Positions 34,167 through 45,240 are shown, counted from the first letter of the stretch. The stretch is 64,000 nucleotides of DNA from Acanthosepion pharaonis (GCA_903632075.3 CAHIKZ030001202.1:1731001-1795000), one strand, 5' to 3'. Program-made: numbers and translations. The notes: generated from the letters alone by a model not told the origin.

Positions 34167-36431
34167 TCATGTTTCTGTGAGTTTGACTGGCATTATCGAT
34201 AGACCAAGTATATAGGTTAAAAATAGCACGAGCGGAAATGATGTCATTCGAACAGCGCCACTTCCGCTTCCTTGCTCTCCGTCTCCTCCCTTGTGTTCAT
34301 TGTTTCTTTCGTGGTTTTCCTTGTAGACTGAAAGAATTCCTGGGATTCCAATTGGGTTCGGGTGGGTTTTGGCGTTTTGTTTGTAATCCCCGTTACCGGC
34401 CCTTTCGTTTTTATGATGGAGGTGAACCATCCGGGTAACTGGAGGCGGTGTTGTAGTACGGACTGGTATGTCTTTGCAAGGATATACTTCAGGCATAATC
34501 GTATACACAAGTAAGGGCTTCATAATTTTTGCTCGGACGAAAATACCGGCAATCCGGCTACACTGAGAAGCCGCCATCACAAGGACCTCTTTTTCTTTCA
34601 TCTCACTAAAAAGTAAACAGATCACGTCGGTGATATTGTCTCTGTTCTGAAGTAACACTGCGCTTTCCCAGTAGTTCGTTTTGAATCTAGACAAGCAATA
34701 ATAGTCCGTGACGGGGTTATGAGCCGAGCAGTCCTTCATCTCGATGCGAAACTTGGTGTTGTCCAAACAATCTTGAAACATGCTTCCATAACAACCAACT
34801 CCAGGTTTTAAGGCCAATCGAATTTCATAACTAGTCCTGAATCCACAATCTTCAAATTGGGAATAACGACTTCTTGATACGATAGGCTTGAGTGAGTCAG
34901 GAAAAGATCGATAAGTGTCCCGAATTGGTTTCACATCAGGTACAAACCGCTGGTCCGCACATATTGATTTCTTGAGTTCTTCATCAAGAAGCGGCCAGCC
35001 GTAACTACTAGACAAAACATATCCCATGACCATCGGCGAAATATCTTTTATTTGAATGCAAGAATATCTTGGTCGACACCCGTTACGGAAGGTAGACACG
35101 ACCGAATAGCGACCCTCACTTCGAGTCGACACCTTATTCAAGGAGATACATTTGAAATTTCCAACGCGTTCAATATGAAACGTCGATTCGCCAATGTGAA
35201 TTACCCGACCGCCATCATAATCTCGCTGGTACCAGACGCCGCGGAGGCTGCTGGGAAAGGAACAGACGGGTGGTGGCATTCTAGGACTGCACTTTCGGCA
35301 ACTAAGCGGACATTCATTCTCAATGTATTTCGGGCAGGCCATGTGTGAACACTCTCTGTATTCGTCCTGACAGAGGTTTGTATGTGTGACCCGCTCAAGG
35401 TTCATAGTTATAAAACTGATCGTGTCGTGCCTCTGATTGCCGGCGTGTCCCGTCTTTCTACCTCCCCCTGCACCTCCACTACTTCTGGTCCAACCCATGA
35501 AATCTTTGGGGCCCCGGGCGCAGACCAAGTCGAAGAACAATTCCGAAGTAATTTCGTCTCTATTTCCTGTTCCGTTATTTGTACGCAGGCACCATACCTG
35601 CCCTTTGTGGCTCCGAACAATAGTGAACGTGTATCCACTGTCCCACCATTCAGTGACACAAATGATATTCGTGCTAATATCCATCGGTGTGCCTTGAAGG
35701 CAGGATTTGGAACGAAAGTCAAATACCATGCCTTCACCAGAGATACATTCACTTTCAAGCCGCATCGGTAAAGCTTTCATATTGCACCCATTCGGCATAC
35801 CGTTGGCATTTGTGATTTTCATGTTGTATCCACCTTGCAAGGGACATAGCACATACTCATCTTCGATTCTCAAACGTAGGATAAGCGGCCAGGGGTTGAT
35901 ATCGAGTCGGTGATCCTGGCAAAACTGCAAATCAAGTTCGGGTCGGTACTCGGATTCCCGTATTTGCACGACGGATATACCTCGCTTGACGAACTCAATG
36001 CAGACATACGTAGCTAGCTTTCCCGGTTCCTCGTGACGCACCATAAACTTGTTGTCACCCATTTTGGCAATGCACTTGCGGGCGTAGTGCATCTCTGTAA
36101 AATTGCTGCCGTATGAGGTCTGAAAGACGCGCACGGCGAGCATGTAGCCCTTTTGAAATCGAATTTCCGTGTGTTCGTCCCCGTCAATTGTAGAGATGAA
36201 CTCCGATTCCCAAACGCTCTTAACTGTCTTCATTGCTGTCATGTCGTGGTAGTTACAGGTGGATGCAGTTGCTGTGCCCGCATGCGCCGACAGAAGCAAC
36301 AATAACATCAAAAGCAACAGCAGTAGCGATGGCGGCACTTGACTTCCGCTGAGGGATGTCGGGATTGGACGACGGCCACAGTGGTAGGAAAGACTACGAC
36401 GTTGATAGCGACATAAGCAACAGATCATCAT
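34167..36431 (-). CDS. Secreted or GPI-anchored DUF7042-7045-type protein
   Basis: This is an intact 754-residue frame, the only clear host gene here. Residues 36-48 are a Leu-rich core (signal peptide, with an unusually long N-terminal lead of about 35 residues; the true start may lie elsewhere). Residues 59-180 and 196-304 are cysteine-bearing modules, the second opening with CPLQGGY. Residues 354-381 hold six cysteines in a ShKT-like spacing. Residues 390-529 open with CSFPSSLRGVWYQ and include GCRPRYSCIQI. Residues 530-624 form a fourth module. This order fits the invertebrate family Pfam calls DUF7042-7045 (numbers from memory). Residues 655-725 are low-complexity and hydrophilic, then SGSG and a hydrophobic end (731-746) followed by only a few residues, which suggests GPI anchoring. 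N-glycosylation sequons are at N110, N286 and N599. There are no introns within the frame. Function is unknown; a cell-surface or matrix role is inferred. Confidence 0.85.
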   Translation of the reverse strand: MMICCLCRYQRRSLSYHCGRRPIPTSLSGSQVPPSLLLLLLMLLLLLSAHAGTATASTCNYHDMTAMKTVKSVWESEFISTIDGDEHTEIRFQKGYMLAVRVFQTSYGSNFTEMHYARKCIAKMGDNKFMVRHEEPGKLATYVCIEFVKRGISVVQIRESEYRPELDLQFCQDHRLDINPWPLILRLRIEDEYVLCPLQGGYNMKITNANGMPNGCNMKALPMRLESECISGEGMVFDFRSKSCLQGTPMDISTNIICVTEWWDSGYTFTIVRSHKGQVWCLRTNNGTGNRDEITSELFFDLVCARGPKDFMGWTRSSGGAGGGRKTGHAGNQRHDTISFITMNLERVTHTNLCQDEYRECSHMACPKYIENECPLSCRKCSPRMPPPVCSFPSSLRGVWYQRDYDGGRVIHIGESTFHIERVGNFKCISLNKVSTRSEGRYSVVSTFRNGCRPRYSCIQIKDISPMVMGYVLSSSYGWPLLDEELKKSICADQRFVPDVKPIRDTYRSFPDSLKPIVSRSRYSQFEDCGFRTSYEIRLALKPGVGCYGSMFQDCLDNTKFRIEMKDCSAHNPVTDYYCLSRFKTNYWESAVLLQNRDNITDVICLLFSEMKEKEVLVMAASQCSRIAGIFVRAKIMKPLLVYTIMPEVYPCKDIPVRTTTPPPVTRMVHLHHKNERAGNGDYKQNAKTHPNPIGIPGILSVYKENHERNNEHKGGDGEQGSGSGAVRMTSFPLVLFLTYILGLSIMPVKLTET

Positions 36432-36439
36432 TCTTTTGA

Positions 36440-36950
36440 ACTGTTTATGAATATATAGAAAGAGATATAGATATAAATATATTTATAGGTATCCACGCAC
36501 GCCGTAAGACTGTAATTGGAAAATATAAATATATCAGTGAGGATCAGTATATCTATACATATATAAGTATACTTGTGGATATATATTGCGATAGATAAGG
36601 ATTATATTGCATATGGAGACAATTTTGATCTGGCTCAGGCGATGTGTCTCCTTTATAAAGTTGCAAAGAAGACTTGATTAAAATGGTCGGTATTTGCGTT
36701 TCCTTTCCAGTCTTTAAGGGCAGAAAATGCCGGAAACCTGTAAAATAGAAACAAAAATGTAATAGAACAGTGAAAAGAAGAGGACATTTTACATAAAAAC
36801 TTTAAATAAATAGACAAAGAAAGAGAGGTCATTAGTGAAAATTGCGGAAAACAAGTAAACAAAAAATGTATCGGGTATGTAGACATAAATGACGACATGT
36901 TCCATTTTTCAAAGGACGCTGCTTATCTGCTCAATGCGTATCCAAATGTA
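36440..36950. other. Upstream flank of the gene
   Basis: AT-rich sequence with no clear TATA or initiator match that I would defend. An upstream non-coding or N-terminal exon cannot be excluded, because the reading frame continues open a short way above the first Met. Confidence 0.35.
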
Positions 36951-36954
36951 AACA

Positions 36955-37133
36955 AATGACGTCACAATCGGTTAAGGCACGTCAGGCGAAATGACGGTTC
37001 CGTGTATAGGATACAGGTTCGATTCCTGTCGGAGGACGAATATTTTTTATGAAAATTTCTCAGACATTCAGGCTGGTTAATGTTGTTAATACTGTTTATT
37101 ATAAACAGAGTATTTACTTAAATATTTACATAT

Positions 37134-37135
<2 letters not shown>
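36955..37135 (+). mobile_element. tRNA-derived SINE family A
   Basis: 'ggttaaggcacgtcaggc' then B box GGTTCGATTCC (37016-37026, a perfect match to GGTTCGANNCC), acceptor-like 'ggagga', and the standard tail ending at a TA tract (37138-37194). Confidence 0.8.

Positions 37136-37137
<2 letters not shown>

Positions 37138-37194
<57 letters not shown>
37138..37194. repeat. (TA)n microsatellite
   Basis: TA tract between a SINE and a PLE-terminus-like repeat. Confidence 0.95.
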
Positions 37195-37195
<1 letters not shown>

Positions 37196-37196
<1 letters not shown>

Positions 37197-37330
37197 TATT
37201 TTTATTATAAGAGATTGTAATAAAAAACATCTTGAAATCGCGACACATAACTTTTCATGTTTCAATACCATGACTGTACTTCTTCAGGCGATGGTCAATA
37301 ACTGGTGATTAAATGATTTGTAAGGAAATT
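37196..37330 (-). repeat. PLE-terminus-like repeat with CTGAAGA...GAAAC
   Basis: The minus strand reads GCCTGAAGAAGTAC, a short loop, then GTATTGAAACATG (37259-37287). It is homologous to the arms at 62440-62700, including 'gaaatcgc' and 'ataataaaa'-type flanks. Confidence 0.55.
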
Positions 37331-37788
37331 TAAAAATAAAGTGTTACCTCTTTCTGCAAAAGTTAAAAGGTGGTGGCATAAAGTCAGAATTAAAAATAGA
37401 CTCATGGGCATGTCTTGATTAACCAATTAAATGTCAGATCTACGCTGAATAGAAAAGTGAGCTTAGAAGATGGAAGTGGCTGAGTAATTTTTTCATTTCA
37501 CAATATACTGGAACATAGACATGCCATCATTGACGATTGCAGAAAATCTTCCATCGCAAATGTATTGTGATTGTAGACAAATATGTTGAATTTTTTTTTT
37601 TTTTTTGAAAGGGCGTTGAAGGGGGAGGTGCGTTAATCAGCCGCAAAATTAACAGAAAATTTTTTTAATTTTTTTATATTCAGGAAGCTTCTTAAATGGG
37701 CTTGTAGATAAAAGTAAAAATGTGGAACATCTATATAAGATATGAATAATACTAACTGGACGACAATACATCAGTTCTTTCTCTCATT

Positions 37789-37791
<3 letters not shown>

Positions 37792-37843
<52 letters not shown>
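37792..37843. repeat. (TA)n microsatellite
   Basis: TA tract. Confidence 0.95.
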
Positions 37844-37849
<6 letters not shown>

Positions 37850-37949
37850 GATAATATTAGTAAATATACGCAATCATATATCTAAAATATATAAATATAT
37901 ATATACATACATACACATGCATATATATTTGCATAAAAAATAATTCCAA

Positions 37950-38075
37950 GAGGATAGAATCCAGATAGAACTCAATGTCCAGGACAGAGTAAGGATATAA
38001 TAAAAAGGCTTAAACACTAATATTCCATGGTTATAATTTATTCCATTGGAATAGTAATCACGATCCAATTCATCA
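37950..38075 (+). repeat. Repeat E, single copy
   Basis: 'gaggatagaatccag', 'aacactaatattccatggtt' and 'aatagtaatcacgatccaat' match, in reverse, the right half of the palindrome at 40688-40890. On the minus strand it carries CTGATGA followed by ATTGGA...TCCAAT, a stem, and GGAA, again hammerhead-like in order but with the GAAA changed. Confidence 0.55.
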
Positions 38076-38609
38076 GACCTACAAATTCAAGAAGAAAACA
38101 GAAAAAACAACTCCGGGAAAAAAAATAAAAATTAGTGAGAGTGTATGTATGAGAGTGTGGGACGAATGTTAGAGTAAATGAAAGCTATAGGGAGGGGTAA
38201 CAGACGAGAGAAGAACAGGAAGGTCTAAAGATGAAGGGGTGATGAAAATTTAACAGAGAGAAGTTTTAAAGAGGGGCGTCAAAGATATACATATATGTGT
38301 GTGTATGTGTGCGTGTGTGTGCGTGTGTGCGTGCTATTTTGATGGATACTCAAATTCGAGTAGAAGCTCTGCCTTTTAATTAAACTTTATGGTAAGATTT
38401 CTCGAATATTCATGCCGGTAGATGTAGTTGGATAAAAAAAATTAAATTTAACTTTATTTTTATAAAAAAGTTTCGCATATCGAGGTATCTGACAGAGATT
38501 GTGATTTTCCTAACAGTTAGATTTTCCACTGGAAAATACCCCATCTATAAAACATCTGTCGGTGAGTAATTCCCATTTCTTTGTTTATTCCACGGTTCGT
38601 TGATAAAGG

Positions 38610-38761
38610 ACACAGGCGTGTCAGAAAAGTCCGAACATAAAACCTCTCTTTACGTGCTTCATTTCTGTCATATGGAGAATATTTAATAAATGTTTATCGT
38701 ACTGATTATATTGGTACCATTTTGTTTGTCCTTGTTTTATTAACAAACCTACTATATATCT

Positions 38762-38808
<47 letters not shown>

Positions 38809-39340
38809 AACAATTGAATTTCGTCTTCAGATCACATAGGCCGTTTTCTTTCACACATGTTCTTCTGAATGAGCAATGACGATGATGAAATTAGGTCTTT
38901 AATTAGACCTTATTGTTGTATTGTCATCCACATCTGTGGACCTTGACTACAGTCATCCTATGGGCTGCGTTTACAAAGGCAATCGAGTCTGTTCAAGAGG
39001 CTATTTTAAAGTCGTTTGTTGCCTTACAAGTGTGAAACATTCTCTCTAGAATGAGAGATACTAGCAATGAAAGGCGGATAGGAGACGTTAAGAGTGTCGA
39101 ATGCTTACTTAAGAGAAAAAAAAAAACAATTGCAGGCGATACTCTTAACGATTTGAGGTGATTAAGTGCTGGGAAATCTGAAGATGGAATCTAATGTGAA
39201 TCGAAATACGGTACTGTTCCCAGGATCACGATTAAAATCTTCAAAAAGGAAGACATATACCGTGCTAATCATGGAAATAAATGTGTTATAATTCCTATAT
39301 TCGAGCAATTACTAAATAAAAAAAAAACTAAACTAAAATT
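38610..39340. other. Unassigned, possible mariner terminus
   Basis: 'ggcgtgtcagaaaagtccga' at 38610 looks like the terminus of a Tc1/mariner-type element, but no partner end or transposase text was found. A TA tract lies at 38765-38804, and a poly-A stretch at about 39115. Confidence 0.3.
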
Positions 39341-39364
39341 CTGGGGTGGGGATTTATCATTATT

Positions 39365-39610
39365 TACACTATTTCTGTTTGGGGCAATAGCCTAGCGCGT
39401 GGCTAAGACCGAATGTTAACTTTCCTCATCTCCTCTTATTTATATAAACGGAAGATTTCATTCATTTATGTCCTATATGACAGTTACCCAGATCGATATA
39501 GACCTGAGGAAGACCGAAGAGCACAACAGCCTAAGCGTTGTGATAATAACAATAGAAATGAGGACAATATTCCGAATATAAATAGTGTTGATAATTGTAT
39601 CTTATAGTAA
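39365..39610 (+). repeat. Diverged family P-like repeat
   Basis: 'gacctgaggaagaccgaaga' (39501) and 'gttgtgataataacaatag', then 'atgaggacaatattccgaat', follow the family P tail with a diverged core (CTGAGGA; GAAAC changed). Confidence 0.45.
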
Positions 39611-40088
39611 AGCATCAAGTACATTTTTTTTGTATAAATTAATGATATTAGTCAAAGGTAATTCAACATTCATACATTCAACATTTACACCATGTTTATT
39701 AGATGAGACGTTCGTGACTTAATATAATGTAAGTATAATGCCAATTATTTATTGCTATTGAATATGGTTCATAGAGTTCGATATCCAGTGTAATCAGGAT
39801 TCATACAGAGATAATTAGATTTAAAAAAAAACGACGCTAAAAGACAATTACTTTTGCAATACTAATTTATTGTCAACCGCTGACGCAAGAAAAACACAAT
39901 TTTTAACCAAATTTTCGAAGGCTCTAAAAGAATACAAAAAAAGAATATAATTTAATAATAAAAAAAGAATAACTATGATCTTTCCTCTTAATTATAACAT
40001 TTCGACAATAAAACTGTTTTTATTAACTTTCAGACATTATTTCATGATATATGCTCATTTTTACTGTATCTTTGAAGATAACTATATA

Positions 40089-40617
40089 CGAGGTCTGTTT
40101 GAAAAGTAACGGTGCTGGTTGTACTGTGTGAGTCCTGGACAAAAGAAGAATAAGCGGATTATATTATGGTTGAATATGATATCTTACGAGTATGTAACGC
40201 TAATCTTAGCTTTCTGCAACCATTGATTTTTTTTTTCACATGCGAACTTTGTTGTAATCCAAATCATGGCTGCTTCACTAGGACTATGCACCTACTCACA
40301 ACGCCCTGAGCATCCGGCAGTTCCTGGTTGAGAAAAACATCGCCGTACTGGTACAACCACTAGATCTTGCTCCGTGTGACTGTCTTCTTTTCAACAAGCC
40401 CAAAGGCTAATTAAGCGGACCCGTTTTGAAGGCGTGGAAGCCGTCATGGGGGGCCGTAACGACAGAACTGAGGGTCATCCAAGAAGAATCCTTTCAACAG
40501 TACATAAAAAGCGTGACAGATTGAGGTGTAAAAAGTGCATTACACTCGAGAAGGATTAATTTGAAGGGTAAACCATATAATTTGTTGTTTGGAATGAAAT
40601 TGTTTGTGACAGACCTC

Positions 40618-40618
<1 letters not shown>
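40089..40618 (+). mobile_element. Internally deleted mariner, copy 1
   Basis: Flanked by TA dinucleotides. The terminal sequence 'cgaggtctgtttgaaaagta' at the left and 'tttgtgacagacctcg' at the right are inverted relatives. Inside, only the end of the transposase remains (ALSIRQFLVEKNIAVLVQP, then LAPCDCLLFNKPKG, then a shifted tail). The YSPDLAPCD-type block has lost its first part. At 530 bp it is a MITE-like deletion derivative. Confidence 0.8.

Positions 40619-40688
<70 letters not shown>
40619..40688. repeat. (TA)n microsatellite
   Basis: TA tract joining the mariner right end to the palindrome. Confidence 0.95.
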
Positions 40689-40691
<3 letters not shown>

Positions 40692-40890
40692 GTTTAAACA
40701 CTAATATTCCATGGTTAGGTTATAATTTATTACACTGGAATCGTAATGACGGTATCGTGCATTGGATCGTGATTACGATTCCAATGTAATAAATTATAAC
40801 CATGGAATATTAGTGTTTGAACCTTTTATATTATATTCTTACTCTGTCCTGGATATTGAGTTCTACCTGGATTCTATCCTCTTATGAATT
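40688..40890. repeat. Near-perfect palindrome of repeat E
   Basis: Arms 40688-40748 and 40771-40829 are complementary over about 60 bp with few mismatches (shared 'aacactaatattccatggtt'), around a loop of about 22 bp. The right side continues (40840-40890) with sequence also seen reversed at 37950. The left arm abuts a TA tract. Confidence 0.8.
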
Positions 40891-40980
40891 TATTTATATA
40901 GATATACATATACATTTATATATTTTTTATATATATATGTATATATGTGTATATTGACCACTAAAATTCTCTCTCTCTCT

Positions 40981-41015
<35 letters not shown>

Positions 41016-41018
<3 letters not shown>

Positions 41019-41545
41019 GAGGACTGTTTGAAAAGTAACGAGACATATGTTCAATGTGAGATGCATCGTCAACATTGGGTTCTTGCCACTGGGCCAGAAG
41101 ATCAATGAGCAAGTCTACAAAGACATCTTGTAGAATTTGCTTCGCTCAGCGCGCGAGAAATGTAGAAAGACAATTCATGGCCACTTATCGCAACAATGTA
41201 TCTGCTTACAACGCCCTGGGCATTCGGTAGTTCCTGGTTGAGAAGAAACATCACTGTACTGTAGCAGCCACTCTATTCACCTTTTTCTGTGTGACTTTTT
41301 TCTTTTCTCCAAACTCAATGGAACCATCAAGGAGGAACCGTTTTCAAGGTGTGGAGACCATCAAGATGGCCGTAACGACGGAGCTGAGGGGCATCCAAGA
41401 ATAATCCTTTCAGTAGTGCATAGAAGCGTGGCTGGGGGGAGATGGGAAAGGACATTAGACTAGAGAGGGGATTACTATGAAAGGGGAAACCATAGTTTGT
41501 TGTTTGGAATTTAAATAAATTGTTTGTGACACCAGTCCTGTTACT

Positions 41546-41550
<5 letters not shown>
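41016..41550 (+). mobile_element. Internally deleted mariner, copy 2
   Basis: Termini 'cacgaggactgtttgaaaag' and 'agtcctgttacttttca', TA tract on both sides. It retains LPLGQKINEQVYKDILQNLL in one frame (the LPxGQTVN block of mariner) before the deletion, then the tail near the third acidic residue. The length (535 bp) is close to that of copy 1, but the inner junctions differ. Confidence 0.8.

Positions 41551-41626
<76 letters not shown>
41551..41626. repeat. (TA)n-(GA)n microsatellite
   Basis: TA then GA. Confidence 0.95.
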
Positions 41627-41628
<2 letters not shown>

Positions 41629-41899
41629 TAAGTCAAAAGAAATTGGTGTAGATAATGAAGTCATACAGGAAGAAAATGAGTAACTATCGACACCAAGGTT
41701 CGAGCGTGATATTTTGGACTTATGAATGTAAGCTGTATAAATGGCGGTGTCAGGCTACTGACTACAGTGATTATTTAGTGGAACTGTCCAGTCGAATTAG
41801 CGTGAATTATTGTGCGTCGATTATTTGGGTTTTGATTTAGAATTTACCGGACGTTAAGCTGAGCCGCGCTTCTAGTAAGGTATTCACTGAAATGGTTAA

Positions 41900-42290
41900 T
41901 TATCTTTGATTGAGAGTCTGTCTATATTTCTGAGATGAGGTATTATGTACATTATTTACATTATTCGAACTATTGTCCTCATCTTTGTCGCCATATTTAT
42001 CACAACGTTTCGGCCGTTGTACGCTCCGGCCTTCTTCAGGTAGTTGGAATGTCGAACTGAACCCTTTATTTCGCTCGCCGGGGTAGACTGTTCTAGTTCC
42101 ACGTGCCATGTCTGATGGATGTCAGATATCATATTATCTCCTGTTTCCTTCTGAAAGTTCTTCACTGCCTTAAGAGTGTGAGTTCAATAGCCGGTTAAGG
42201 CAGGAGCGTACAACGGCCGAAACGTTGTGATAAATATGGCGACAAAGATGAGGACAATAGTCCGAATAATGTAAATAATCTTTGATTGAC
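41900..42290 (-). mobile_element. Composite SINE-like repeat (family P), with inverted tail
   Basis: The minus copy (41920-42160) has GTTTC (42007-42011) ... TCTTCAG (42033-42039), that is CTGAAGA...GAAAC on the minus strand, then a body with 'cacgtgccatgtctgatgga'. At 42161-42280 a short head piece ('gagttcaatagccggtta') joins directly to a plus-oriented tail, making another inverted pair. Confidence 0.65.
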
Positions 42291-42784
42291 TTTTTACTTC
42301 TTTGTTCTTGTTAAGTATTTATTTGCGGTTGTAATTAAATAGCGTTTTATCTTAACATTGAAGTCTTGAGTTATACTTAATTATTAACAGCCATCGTACG
42401 TCACAGAAAGAAAAGAAAGAAAACAGTTATGAATAGAGACAGAAGATAAATATATACAGATAGTGAATAGAAAACACAGAAAAGAAGGAGGAAGAGAAAA
42501 GGAAAAAAAAGGAAAAAGAAGGAGAAGAATAGAAGTGATGACTGGGTTTTTATTTCAAAAAATTAACATCCATTGACTGTTTGAAAAATCCTGTAAATTT
42601 AATTTTACAAGGTGAAAATGATCGTTTACATAATGGGATCTTAATTTTGATTGTATGAAATATATTGTGTTTTTTTTTAAAATAAAAAGCATTGAGGTCT
42701 ATGTGTGAATCAATTTTAATATTCAATATTTAATATTTTATATTGTGTTAATAGGATTCATTTGGATTATATACCAATGGATTA

Positions 42785-42785
<1 letters not shown>

Positions 42786-42830
<45 letters not shown>

Positions 42831-42875
42831 GCGCATACACACACACACACACACGCGCGCGCACACACACACACA
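42786..42875 (+). repeat. (CA)n microsatellite with CG interruptions
   Basis: About 90 bp of CA with GCGC variants. Confidence 0.95.
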
Positions 42876-42939
42876 TATATATACATTTAATTGAAAACGA
42901 CAGACAAGGTGCTTTTTTTTAGTTTTTTATACAATTTCT

Positions 42940-43060
42940 CATGCAATCTAATAATTTTTTTCTTTTCAGATGATAAATTATATAAAACCTGTCCGAATGT
43001 TCTTTTTATCCGAGCGCTTTCGGCTATACATTTAGTCATTTTCAAGGATTATATTTTAAC
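42940..43060 (-). repeat. Repeat with TTGAAAATGA...GCCGAAAGCG motif
   Basis: Minus-strand CTTGAAAATGACTAAATG, then AGCCGAAAGCGCTCGG. Same layout as 24440-24670 and 53240-53345. Confidence 0.45.
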
Positions 43061-43323
43061 CGTTAGAATAAGAAATAGTTTTTTTTATGTATGTTTTATA
43101 AAATGTTTTCATTTTTCAAAACACGGTCAAAATATTATGTCCATGTTCATAGTTAATATTATTAAGTGTTGGTTTGTTTGTTTTTATTAATAAGGCTTCC
43201 ATTATTTTTAGACTTTTTTGCATGTAGATGATGCTATTATATTAGAGTTGTCAACAAGTATGTTACGAATAATTTGGTAGGTCTCCATTGATATTTAAAT
43301 GAGTTCTAATTGACCTATTGTCA

Positions 43324-43374
<51 letters not shown>
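43324..43374. repeat. (TA)n microsatellite
   Basis: TA tract. Confidence 0.95.
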
Positions 43375-43378
<4 letters not shown>

Positions 43379-43514
43379 GGTTATGATTTTTGAATTTTGT
43401 AAAATAATTGACGTCCTTTTATCTTAATTTGATGAACTTTTATTCCAAAATAATGAAATGTCACCACAAACACGATATTTTAAAAATCGTATATAAGTAT
43501 AGTATTACTCTGAT

Positions 43515-43625
43515 TTTCTAGAGCATTCTATAACTTTCTAAAACCTTCTAGAGTCACTTAGAACATTCTAGAATTTTCTCTAACTGTTTGGATCCTTCTA
43601 GAACTTTATAGAACCTTCTAGAACA
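43515..43625 (+). promoter_or_regulatory. TTCTAGAA cluster, heat-shock-element-like
   Basis: Perfect TTCTAGAA at 43566-43573, 43596-43603 and 43616-43623, with about five near matches (TTCTAGAG, TTCTAAAA and similar) between 43516 and 43555. TTCnnGAA is the inverted-pair unit of heat-shock elements. The cluster ends about 110 bp before the first LINE sequence. It could also be a decayed minisatellite, since the CTAGAA unit is loosely tandem. Confidence 0.4.
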
Positions 43626-43729
43626 TTTTTTGTTTGTAAGTTAGTATAGTATTCTATCGCTATGTAATACTGAATGCGTTAAAAATATATAAGTAATAAC
43701 CAATTGCATCAATGACGGGTTAGAAGTTG

Positions 43730-45240
43730 GGGAGATGTTTCAGGTCGGCTTGTTGAAGGTTTCTTTGGATGTTCTGTGAGGTCGGGTGTCGTTTTTGTTT
43801 GACATAATCTTTGTATTTATTGTTGTTTTTATCATCTAAATTCCGCGTCAACATTATGGTGGAACGCGAATCCCGCAGTGCTTCACCCACTGAAGTGACC
43901 CCTTCGGCATGGGCAAAGGATAGCCCCCCACAAAAGGTCCTGAGTATTATAAAAAAACTCAAGGACAAATTTGAATCATTTGTTAAAGGAAACGAGTTGC
44001 TACCGGTGCCGTCTCTGATGGAGACGGTGAACACCCGGACAATTTCACTATTAACAACAGATCTAAAACACACGGAAACTGATCACAGTCAACAGAGACG
44101 TTATGGAGGAGGCTCTGAAAAGCCTTCATATCGGGGCAAAGATCTTGGCAACACGGAGTAAGATAATATAGGACATTTTGTTAGCCGCACAAGAGGCAGG
44201 GAAATCACTGTCAGGTTTTATTCTGACAACCTAAACGGCCAATTTACAAACCGAATACTTGGGAACAAAGAAAGTGAAAAGGGCCTCTGCATAGAGCACA
44301 CTCCCTATTTATATCTGAAGATCATCTAGGCTTTTTCTTTTCGCAGTTTGGGGATGTCTAGGAGGTCTCGTCCATTAAAAGCAAAGCGAGAATACCCACA
44401 GGCGATTTTGAAATAGCTATTACTTTAAATAGAAAGCAGTTTATGGAAATACCTAACACGTTAATGTCTGAAGGAAGACTGATTTATGTCATTGGGCGTC
44501 GACTACTCTGTTGAGCCTGAGGGTGGGGAATTTGTCAAAGGCTTACCAGGGATAAAATCCATATCCACAACCCAAAAAGAAAAGTCAGGAAAATCGGCAA
44601 CAGCACTGAAAATAGCAAAAGCTGTAAAGAAAATTGGAGAGTGGACGGAAGTCGTAAAGAAAGGATCCAAAGTAACTACGACTTCCCTTCAGCAGCAGCA
44701 GAATGAGAAGATCCTACTTGAGCAGGAGGACCAGCAGGGGGACTAAAATACAGTAGAGGTAGAAATGGAGATGCCCCCACCTTGGTTCTCATTACTGAAA
44801 ATGGAGAGAGAGAGAGAGAGGAAGTGGAAGAAGAAAAAGAGGAAAAAATCCCTAAAGAGGATAAGCGAGCTGGCAAAAGTAGGGTCGAAGAAGCAAAACA
44901 AAGAAATAATAAAAACTAAGGTTCAATCCATTCCGGCTTCGCCAGTCAAGAAACAAGAGGAAATTACCTCAAAGAGCCTCCCTCCTTCCCCTCTGAAAAC
45001 ACCATTGCCTCTCCTTCCCAAAACTCCTCCTGCCAACCCACTTCCCAGTACCTCTGCAGCCGAAGACATTTCTACTCCTCCCACCAACCCACTTTCCACC
45101 AGCATAAACCCCAAAGCCCAGCACCTCCCACAAGAAGAAATTCCTGAGGGGACTAAGATCATGTCAAATAGACAGGCAGGCAATAGAAAGGAACCAACAA
45201 AAGAGAGCGCTGGTAAAACCTTTATTTAAAGCAACGTCAG
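43730..45240 (+). pseudogene. Tx1-like LINE, ORF1 remnant
   Basis: First Met at 43856: MVERESRSASPTEVTPSAWA, VLSIIKKLKDKFESF, then stops and frameshifts. At about 44335-44465, FFSQFGDV and SSIKSKARIPTGDFEIAITL look like the RNA-binding fold of LINE ORF1 proteins. A region like a spoiled zinc knuckle follows (44486-44560), then a Lys/Glu-rich stretch and a Pro/Ser-rich C-terminus (44940-45130). Higher GC than the surroundings sets the element apart. It would bind the element RNA in an active copy. Confidence 0.6.

Noticed and set aside
35382..35771. Plus-strand frames opposite the 754-codon gene
   Set aside because: Shadows of the real minus-strand frame; no motif of their own.
36955..37035. 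A functional tRNA gene
   Set aside because: A perfect B box is present, but the anticodon loop lacks the usual T at position 33, and the same head recurs with a fixed SINE tail at many places. It is a SINE.
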